DNA from: JBDKGV01 sp039798005
GTDB lineage: Bacteria; Fibrobacterota; Fibrobacteria; UBA5070
Direction of reading: 5' to 3'
Length of the DNA stretch: 11,997 nucleotides
NCBI GenBank assembly: GCA_039798005.1
Contig: JBDKGV010000100.1
Location: 1 to 11,997 of the forward strand
Shown in pieces: positions 6,954-11,997 of this stretch; position 1 is the stretch's first letter; every line of letters starts with the position of its first letter. The notes below the pieces were generated by a model. The model did not search any database and had not been told where the DNA came from. It saw only the letters and a program-made list of their open reading frames with translations. Position numbers and translations under genes: made by a program.

Positions 6954-7547
6954 TCAGGCAGCGAAACGGCTGCTGGCACGGGCCCAGTCGAAGATCTCGA
7001 ACAAGCTTTCCGCGTACTTCGGACGCAGGTTGCGATAGTCGACATAGTAGGCGTGTTCCCAGACGTCGATGGTCAGAAGCGGGGTGCCCAAGGTGGCCAT
7101 CACGGCGTTGCCGGTCTTCTCGATCACAAGGCTTCCATCGGCCTTCTTGACGAGCCAAGTCCAGCCCGAACCGAAGTTTCCGACGCTGTCGGCGATCATC
7201 TTCTTCTTGAACTCCTCGAAGGAGCCGAAGGACGCGTCGATGGCTGCGGAAAGCTCGCTGGAGGGCTTGGAGCCACCGGGGGTCAAGGACTCCCAGTAGA
7301 ACGTGTGGTTCCAGACTTGCGCGGCGTTGTTGAAGATGCCGGCACGCTTTTCAGACGGCCACTTGTCCTGGGCGGCCAAGAGCTGATCCAAGGTCAGATG
7401 CTCAAGGCCGGTGCCTTCCAGGAGAGCATTGAGGTTGGTCACGTAGGCATTGTGGTGTTTGCCGTAGTGGTAGGAAATCGTCTCTTCCGAGATGATCGGC
7501 GCAAGGGCATTGGCAGCGTACGGAAGGGCAGGAAGGGTATGAGCCAT
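6954..7547 (-). CDS. sodB: Superoxide dismutase, iron type
   Basis: A 197-residue Fe/Mn-family superoxide dismutase that turns superoxide into hydrogen peroxide and oxygen in the cytosol. Metal ligands are His27 (YHYGKHH), His81 (WNHTFYW), Asp161 and His165 (DVWEHAYY). Gln77 in AAQVWNH is the second-shell glutamine in the position typical of iron enzymes; manganese enzymes usually carry it in the C-terminal half. Residues FGSGWTWLV and DYRN are also standard. Similarity to E. coli SodB is strong along the whole length. The start at 7547 is set by GAGGAA a few bases upstream and by the family N-terminus; a longer in-frame ATG at 7661 would overlap psd and add unrelated residues. No signal peptide is seen. 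The gene is single, with its own terminator, and diverges from psd. Confidence 0.97.
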   Translation of the reverse strand: MAHTLPALPYAANALAPIISEETISYHYGKHHNAYVTNLNALLEGTGLEHLTLDQLLAAQDKWPSEKRAGIFNNAAQVWNHTFYWESLTPGGSKPSSELSAAIDASFGSFEEFKKKMIADSVGNFGSGWTWLVKKADGSLVIEKTGNAVMATLGTPLLTIDVWEHAYYVDYRNLRPKYAESLFEIFDWARASSRFAA

Positions 7548-7638
7548 GGTTTCCTCGGTATGAATGGATGTGACAGCGATTTGAGAATCAGTCACAACAT
7601 ACAGCTTTCCCGACGACTCGGCCACAAAGGAAATGCCG
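7548..7638. promoter_or_regulatory. Divergent promoter region between sodB and psd
   Basis: These 91 bases must hold the control signals for both sodB (minus) and psd (plus). I see an inverted repeat TGTGAC/GTCACA (7569-7574 and 7591-7596, 16 bases between) that could be an operator. I cannot point to convincing -35/-10 boxes on either strand. Confidence 0.4.
7628..7631 (+). promoter_or_regulatory. Ribosome binding site deciding the psd start
   Basis: AGGA lies 7 bases before the ATG at 7639. It is only 1 base before the alternative ATG at 7633, too close to work well, so 7639 is preferred. Confidence 0.6.
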
Positions 7639-8502
7639 ATGGACCCGATCGGTGCGGCCAAACCAGGAATTACCTTGGGTCAGGTGTTGAAACTGCTTTC
7701 CTTCCTGCCAAGAGTCGCCCTTTCCCACGCTTTCGGGTTCGTCAGTCGGATCGAGAACCCGAAATGGTTCGCCAAGGCATCCATCCGGTTTTTCCTGTGG
7801 CTGTTCCCCACCATCGACCAGAGCGAAATGGTGAAGGCCGCCACCAAGTACCCCACCCTGAACGCCTTCTTCACGCGCACGATCAAAAGCGACGCCCGCA
7901 CCATCGCCCCCGACCTCCTGATCAGCCCCTGCGATGGCACATTCGGCCAAAGTGGTCCGATTCAAGCGGGCATGGCCCTGCAGGCCAAGGGCATCGGGTA
8001 CGCGATCGAGGACTTCCTGGCCGACCGGACCCGCGCCAAGGCCTACGAGGGCGGATGGTTCATCACCATCTACCTCGCCCCGTACAACTACCATCGCGTC
8101 CACGCCCCTGCCACCGGCACCTTGGTGGAATGCGTCCATGTCGCCGGCGATCTCTGGCCCGTGCACAAGAAGGCCGTGGCCGGCATCCCCAAGCTGTTCT
8201 GTCTCAACGAACGCACTTGGATCGAACAGAAGACCGCTTCGGGCAAGGTTCTTTCCTGCCTGGTCGGAGCCATGAACGTCGGACACATCACCCTCTCCCA
8301 CGACCGCACCTTCGGTCGCGCCGCCGGGATTCAAAGTCAGGCCGGCCATGGACTTGAGATCGAGAAGGCCCAGGAGATCGGCATCTTCGAGATGGGTTCC
8401 ACCGTCGTCATGCTCCTGGACAAGGCGGCCCGTGAGAGCGTGACCGGCCAAGTCCCGGCACCCGGGACCGTTGCCCGCTTGGGTCAACCCTTGTTCTCGT
8501 GA
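7639..8502 (+). CDS. psd: Phosphatidylserine decarboxylase proenzyme
   Basis: A 287-residue membrane-associated, pyruvoyl-dependent enzyme that makes phosphatidylethanolamine from phosphatidylserine. The self-cleavage motif is FEMGST: the chain splits between Gly253 and Ser254, and Ser254 becomes the pyruvoyl group. Asp99 (SPCDG) with His152 and His155 (YHRVHAP) form the expected maturation and catalytic set. LNAFFTRTIK and VGAMNVGHI are further family marks. A hydrophobic/aromatic N-terminus (FFLWLFPTI) fits peripheral membrane binding. Length matches the usual bacterial long form. It is the first gene of the rightward cluster, and its stop overlaps the GTG of the next gene by 4 bases. The partner phosphatidylserine synthase is not in the window. 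Confidence 0.96.
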   Translation: MDPIGAAKPGITLGQVLKLLSFLPRVALSHAFGFVSRIENPKWFAKASIRFFLWLFPTIDQSEMVKAATKYPTLNAFFTRTIKSDARTIAPDLLISPCDGTFGQSGPIQAGMALQAKGIGYAIEDFLADRTRAKAYEGGWFITIYLAPYNYHRVHAPATGTLVECVHVAGDLWPVHKKAVAGIPKLFCLNERTWIEQKTASGKVLSCLVGAMNVGHITLSHDRTFGRAAGIQSQAGHGLEIEKAQEIGIFEMGSTVVMLLDKAARESVTGQVPAPGTVARLGQPLFS

Positions 8503-9281
8503 CCCCGATGCGCAAAGGGCTGGAGGACTATCTCCAGCGCCTGCAAGCCGCTGCGGATCCGTGGTTTCTCGCCTGTCCCTCCGAAAGGTTGACCGCGGAA
8601 CCGATCGGCCAGATGCGCCTGCTGCTGCTTGCGACCCTGGCCCAGGACCAGGCACCGATCCCGCTGGGTCGGTTGCTTGTCGATCTTGAGGATGCCTTTG
8701 AGGGAACCCTGCTCGATGCGGGTCGCCAAGACTGGAACGAGGTGGTGAGGCGTTGCGCCAAGGTCTCGCGCAACAATCTTTGGAAGCATGCGGAAGCTCT
8801 GCCCTCCATTCTCCTGAGCTGCGCCGATTTCCTGACGCGGCATCCCGACCTGCGCGCGCATCTGGAAGCGTCGGGACCGACGGATTTCGTGCGCGACATC
8901 GCTCAGGACATCCCCTTCACCGGCCGCAGTTCGCCTTGGCGCGATCGCCCATGGCGATTGACCCGATGGCTGGTGCGCGGGGAATCAGGACTGGCCCCGA
9001 TCCCCGCCTTCCTTCCCCACCTTCGCGTACCCCCTGCGGTTTTGGCACGCACCTTCCGGTATCTGGGAATCCCGGTGCCCAAGCATGAAGTGCCCGCCAA
9101 GGCGTGGGAGTGGTCCAACCGGATCTGCCAATCGCTTCTGCCACCGGATCCCGCCGGGGTCTGGGTTCCTTTCATGCTGCTGCGCCGCCCCCGCAAGCGG
9201 GTGTGGGCGTGCCAAGAACATCTAGGCGGTTGCGACGAATGCCCCTTGCGAGAACCGTGCGCGCCCCCTTCCAGGGTGTAG
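8499..9281 (+). CDS. Remote HhH-GPD/DUF2400-like protein with endonuclease III-type 4Fe-4S motif
   Basis: 260 residues from the GTG at 8499, which overlaps the psd stop (GTGA); an ATG at 8508 is an alternative. The C-terminus carries Cys238-x6-Cys245-x2-Cys248-x5-Cys254, exactly the spacing of the iron-sulfur loop in endonuclease III and MutY. Ahead of it, a segment around PWRLTRWLVRGESG and VPPAVLARTFRYLGI resembles the region of DUF2400 and other HhH-GPD proteins where K-R-L-N-x-F-L-R-W-M-V-R is followed by the P-L-D-T-H-x-x-R strand-helix. Where those proteins have the catalytic Asp, this one seems to have Pro. The family reading rests on pattern memory, not on an alignment. It may bind DNA or play a structural role rather than act as a glycosylase. 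No signal peptide is seen, so it is probably cytosolic. Its place between psd and secretion genes gives no hint of function. Confidence 0.6.
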   Translation: MTPMRKGLEDYLQRLQAAADPWFLACPSERLTAEPIGQMRLLLLATLAQDQAPIPLGRLLVDLEDAFEGTLLDAGRQDWNEVVRRCAKVSRNNLWKHAEALPSILLSCADFLTRHPDLRAHLEASGPTDFVRDIAQDIPFTGRSSPWRDRPWRLTRWLVRGESGLAPIPAFLPHLRVPPAVLARTFRYLGIPVPKHEVPAKAWEWSNRICQSLLPPDPAGVWVPFMLLRRPRKRVWACQEHLGGCDECPLREPCAPPSRV

Positions 9282-9291
9282 TTTTCCGACC

Positions 9292-10389
9292 GTGGGCATC
9301 TTGAACCTTACCCGAGCGCTCGGCTCCCTCCAATTTGACCGATCCTGTCCCGGATTCGCATCGACCCATGTCCTGCACGCCCGGGGCACTTCGCCCTTCG
9401 GACAGTTCCTTTCCGACCAGGCCCTGAACGATGCCTGGGAGGCCGCAGGAGGTACCGGCGCGACGTCTCCTTGGTTCCTGTTGGGCAGTCGCGACACTCC
9501 CACAGGCACGCTCTGGCACATCGCCTTCACACCGGGCTTGCCTGAAACGGACCTCTCCAAGGTCCGTGGACTGCAAGTGCTTCCCGATTGCCTCTGGATC
9601 CACCAACTGCAAGGCGAGAAGGCCACGTCGGGCTGGAGCCTGATCGAGACGACCACGACCCAAGCCACCTGGATGGGTCTGTGGGAAGGCGATCGTTGCG
9701 TGAGACTGGCCCGTCTTCCCGCCGGGCACGGCAGGGATGCGGAACTGGCGTGGCAACTGCGCCGTTGGCCGGAATCCTTCGGTGCCCCCCGGATCGCCGT
9801 GCCATGGGTGTCCCCGACCCGACAACAAAGCTTGAAGCTGCTGGAAGGCAACCCCCAAGCCGAACTGCTTTCCGATGCGGAATCGGCGGCTCGCCGGGAG
9901 GAAAACGACCGCAGACGCTCCCACCGTGGATTGCTGGTCGCAGCAAGCGTGATTGCCGTGATCACGCTTGCCTTGTGGAGCGCCAAGGTGTTCACCCAGC
10001 GGGGCCTTGCCTCCATGCAGGAGCGCACCCGAAGTCTGGAACCGGACATGAAACGCCTGCAGCGCCTGAACCAGGAGCGCGACCAAGGCCTTGAACGACT
10101 GACGGCGATTCCAGAGCTTCTTTCCCGCAATCCTTCCAGCAGCCGATGGCTGGGACAGATCCTGTCCGCCTCCGATGGCGCAAGGCTCGAAGGGATGCGG
10201 CTGGAGAATGCCGACAGCTCCTCGGCATCGGTGCAGCTGGATCTCGAAGTCGACCAGTGGAGTCAGCTCAACCCCCTGCTGGAACGGCTCCAGAAGGTTC
10301 CGGGGATCCGTTCGGCACGCTACGAACAGCAAAGCCGCCAGGAGGACCGGGTGCGCGCCAGGATCGTGCTGGAGGGAGCCACCCCATGA
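9292..10389 (+). CDS. GspL/PilMN-like bitopic platform protein
   Basis: 365 residues from a GTG start, 10 bases after the previous stop. Residues 1-200 are cytoplasmic and resemble, weakly, the actin-like PilM/GspL domain (a WSLIETTTTQATWMGLWEGDR strand pair around 115-136), without recognisable nucleotide-binding motifs. A basic cluster RREENDRRRSHR (201-212) sits just before a single membrane helix (about 213-232), giving cytoplasm-in, periplasm-out topology. A probable coiled coil (about 238-272) and a ferredoxin-like domain (about 295-362) follow, as in PilN/GspL. In type II secretion or type IV pili this protein links the assembly ATPase to the inner-membrane platform. It overlaps the next gene by ATGA. 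The call comes from architecture plus the two following genes; sequence similarity alone would be weak. Confidence 0.7.
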   Translation: MGILNLTRALGSLQFDRSCPGFASTHVLHARGTSPFGQFLSDQALNDAWEAAGGTGATSPWFLLGSRDTPTGTLWHIAFTPGLPETDLSKVRGLQVLPDCLWIHQLQGEKATSGWSLIETTTTQATWMGLWEGDRCVRLARLPAGHGRDAELAWQLRRWPESFGAPRIAVPWVSPTRQQSLKLLEGNPQAELLSDAESAARREENDRRRSHRGLLVAASVIAVITLALWSAKVFTQRGLASMQERTRSLEPDMKRLQRLNQERDQGLERLTAIPELLSRNPSSSRWLGQILSASDGARLEGMRLENADSSSASVQLDLEVDQWSQLNPLLERLQKVPGIRSARYEQQSRQEDRVRARIVLEGATP

Positions 10390-10898
10390 AGGCCATCCTG
10401 CATCGGCACGGTGCCTGGATTGCCGCAGCGGTCGCGTTCAGCCTTTGCGCCCGTTTCCTGTGGCCAAGCCTGGTTCAGGACTCCGTGACCGCTTGGAACC
10501 GGACCAAGGCGCTGGAAACGGCCCTGCCCGATTCGTCGGCGCTGCGCGAGCGGGTGCAAAGACTTGCCTCCGATTCCATCAAGATCAGGGAAATCCAAGC
10601 GACATTGGACCGACGCGTTATCCATGCCGCCGATCCGGGAGGGCAGGCCGTGGAGGAATGCCTGGGACTGCTTGCGCCTGCCCGCTGGGGATTGGAGCGG
10701 GTGCAGCCCGAGGTCATCGGAGAGCGTGTCCGCATCCGTCTCTCCGGCACCACCGACCTTGCGGGTCTGCGCAAGGGAATGAACCTGCTCGAACGCGGCG
10801 AGCGGCGCATGCGCGTGAAGAGCTTGAACCTTCGCAAGGCACAGCCCCGGTTGCAGTTCGACCTCGAACTCGTCTTCTTCCGCAAGGAAGGATCATGA
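10386..10898 (+). CDS. GspM/PilO-like inner-membrane protein
   Basis: 170 residues. The N-terminus has a short cytoplasmic start, a membrane helix at about 10-28, and a periplasmic helix (about 35-75, ALRERVQRLASDSIKIREIQ) likely to form a coiled coil. A ferredoxin-like domain (about 88-168) follows, with alternating strands such as GERVRIRLSG and LQFDLELVFF. This is the usual plan of GspM and PilO, which pair with GspL/PilN in the platform. GGAGGGAG upstream and the ATGA overlap with the preceding stop fix the start at 10386, although the frame stays open upstream. The 4-base overlap at its own end couples it to the next gene. Confidence 0.68.
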   Translation: MKAILHRHGAWIAAAVAFSLCARFLWPSLVQDSVTAWNRTKALETALPDSSALRERVQRLASDSIKIREIQATLDRRVIHAADPGGQAVEECLGLLAPARWGLERVQPEVIGERVRIRLSGTTDLAGLRKGMNLLERGERRMRVKSLNLRKAQPRLQFDLELVFFRKEGS

Positions 10899-11347
10899 AG
10901 ATGCCTTCGCGATTCTTCCTAGCCTTGCTTTCCATCCTAGTCCTTGGCTGGAAGATCGGCACCGTCGAGCGCTGGCGGAGCGCATTCGGGCAAGGCACCG
11001 GAATCCACGCACTTTTGACAGATCCTGTCAAAGCCCTTCCGGTCCTCGACACCTCCGTCGCATCCGTCGACACGACGCCCCTTCCCGACCCGTTCGGATC
11101 CGTACCGCTTCCCGAGCCGACCTCGGCTCCCGTCTCCAAGGCGGCGCCCGCCGTCCTTCACGGACCCAGGCCATGGAAACTCGTGGGCTTGGTCGGGACG
11201 CGCAGCGCCATCCTCGCATCGGGGGCCAGGACCTGGGTGGTGGGCAGCGGAGAACGGATCGATTCCATCCGCGTGGTCTCGATCTCCGGCACCGGCGTGA
11301 CGCTGGAAGACGGGGCAGGTCAGTGGACGCTCGCCACCTCCCGGTGA
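10895..11347 (+). CDS. GspC/PilP-like periplasmic connector protein
   Basis: 150 residues. A membrane helix at about 6-22, an extended linker rich in Pro, Ser and Thr (about 40-90), and a small all-beta domain (about 93-147) starting PWKLVGLVGTRSAIL and continuing with WVVGSGERIDSIRVVSIS and GVTLEDGAGQWTL. This matches the homology-region (HR) domain of GspC and the equivalent domain of PilP, which contact the secretin from the inner membrane. There is no PDZ or coiled-coil C-terminal extension, so it is shorter than classical GspC and closer to PilP in size. PilP is normally a lipoprotein; no lipobox is present here, which favours a GspC-like membrane anchor. AGGAAGG just upstream and an ATGA overlap define the start. 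Confidence 0.7.
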   Translation: MKMPSRFFLALLSILVLGWKIGTVERWRSAFGQGTGIHALLTDPVKALPVLDTSVASVDTTPLPDPFGSVPLPEPTSAPVSKAAPAVLHGPRPWKLVGLVGTRSAILASGARTWVVGSGERIDSIRVVSISGTGVTLEDGAGQWTLATSR

Positions 11348-11997
11348 CAACCACCTCCCGGAGAGGGTCGGCGTTGCCCATGGTCCTGGGCTGCACGACC
11401 CTTGCGATGATCGTGGCCGTGACCGCATGGGATCGCGCGGCCACCCGACGCGTCAGCTCCGGTCGGCAGATTCTGGTGGCCCAGGCGGAACAGGGCGCCA
11501 TGGCCGGCCTTGCCGTCGCGCTGCATCGCCTGCAGTCCCCCGGCGACACGCTGGACACCTTGACCTTGCACGAGCGGTTCTGGCAGGAGACGCGCGTGGA
11601 CATCGAGGCCGTTGCGGGCGAAGGCGGCCTGTTTCCTCGCGCCACCGGCATCGGCAGCGTCCCCGCCGGAAACGATGTGATCACGCGGGAGGTCGATGCC
11701 ACCTGGGGGTCCCGCCCGGACAGCCGCCTGTTCGGAGCCGCCCTCACGCTCTTCGACAACAAGTCGCCCGCCCCGACCTCCCTTGAAATCCGAGGGGTCG
11801 TGCGCGTCCCCGCCCCCCAAGCAGGCGGCAACGGGCGCCTTGCGATTCCTGCGGATCTTGCATGGACCGCTTACCTGCCGCCGGGTCTTGCCTTGGATTC
11901 CGTCCGTGCCGCCAACCTCTACCAGGCGGCATTGCCCAGCGAGACGGCCCGGTTCGGAGGAGGTCGAATCGACCCGTCCCATCCGGCACCGGACGGA
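11344..11997 (+). CDS. GspK/PilX-like minor pseudopilin, partial (3' end beyond window)
   Basis: Open from GTG at 11344, overlapping the previous stop as GTGA, to the window end: 218 codons. The N-terminus has SRRG followed by SALPMVLGCTTLAMIVAVTAW, a basic leader ending in Gly and then a hydrophobic helix, which fits a prepilin-peptidase site cut after Gly7. An amphipathic helix continues to about residue 60 (VAQAEQGAMAGLAVALHRL), as in pseudopilins. Position +5 is not Glu, which is typical of GspK among pseudopilins. The rest is a Gly/Pro-rich globular region I do not recognise. The position directly after L-M-C-like genes supports a tip pseudopilin role. An ATG at 11380 is an alternative start but would delete the cleavage site. 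The C-terminus is unseen, so GspK and PilX-type cannot be told apart. Confidence 0.55.
   Translation, partial: MTTTSRRGSALPMVLGCTTLAMIVAVTAWDRAATRRVSSGRQILVAQAEQGAMAGLAVALHRLQSPGDTLDTLTLHERFWQETRVDIEAVAGEGGLFPRATGIGSVPAGNDVITREVDATWGSRPDSRLFGAALTLFDNKSPAPTSLEIRGVVRVPAPQAGGNGRLAIPADLAWTAYLPPGLALDSVRAANLYQAALPSETARFGGGRIDPSHPAPDG

Noticed and set aside
7548..7661. Longer sodB start at 7661 adding 38 residues
   Set aside because: The family N-terminus and the ribosome site both point to 7547; the extension would overlap the psd start and resembles no signal peptide.
7053..8357. Plus-strand open frame of about 430 codons crossing sodB and psd
   Set aside because: It runs antisense to sodB and then out of frame through psd, both of which have complete catalytic motifs.
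9172..10332. Minus-strand open frame of about 390 codons opposite the GspL-like gene
   Set aside because: No domain and no ribosome site, and the plus-strand gene has a membrane helix, coiled coil and coupled neighbours.
10146..10385. Upstream in-frame extension of the GspM-like gene by 80 codons
   Set aside because: It overlaps the end of the GspL-like gene in another frame and lacks a family match; the ATG at 10386 has a strong ribosome site and ATGA coupling.

Overview
The window looks like chromosomal DNA of a GC-rich Gram-negative (two-membrane) bacterium. It carries a predicted lipoprotein, a CsgG-type protein, a lipid-linked GT9-like glycosyltransferase, phosphatidylserine decarboxylase and type II secretion/type IV pilus inner-membrane proteins. 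Arrays of chitobiase/hexosaminidase C-terminal-like (CHB_HEX_C) repeats together with CsgG-type proteins carrying a C-terminal glycine-rich membrane segment remind me of Fibrobacterota. That placement is a guess, not a proof. No tRNA, rRNA, CRISPR, insertion sequence or phage gene was seen, and the coding density is very high.

Left part, minus strand (reading from 5915 down to 1): a membrane-anchored GAF-GAF-GGDEF diguanylate cyclase; queD of the queuosine pathway; two hairpins in the gap after queD; a CsgG/HfaB-type secreted protein; and, 62 bases after it, a long predicted lipoprotein that runs off the left edge. At least nine tandem 82-84-residue CHB_HEX_C-like units make up most of that lipoprotein. 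The last two genes look like a two-gene surface module of unknown job.

Middle: a divergent GT9-like glycosyltransferase (plus strand) starts only about 24 bases from the cyclase. It meets sodB (iron-type superoxide dismutase, minus strand) head-on, and the sodB terminator hairpin lies inside the last codons of the glycosyltransferase. A 91-base divergent region then separates sodB from psd.

Right part, plus strand (7639 to the right edge): a tightly packed apparent operon. It contains psd; a remote HhH-GPD/DUF2400-like protein with an endonuclease III-type iron-sulfur motif; then GspL/PilMN-like, GspM/PilO-like and GspC/PilP-like proteins; and the start of a GspK/PilX-like minor pseudopilin. 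Most neighbours overlap by 4 bases (ATGA or GTGA), which suggests translational coupling. The last four genes would form the inner-membrane platform and a tip pseudopilin of a secretion or pilus machine, whose ATPase, secretin and major pseudopilin are probably outside the window.

The items most worth a second look are the repeat lipoprotein and CsgG-like pair, the HhH-like protein that keeps its iron-sulfur ligands but seems to lack the catalytic aspartate, the nine-C run in the cyclase linker, and the terminator embedded in an opposing gene.
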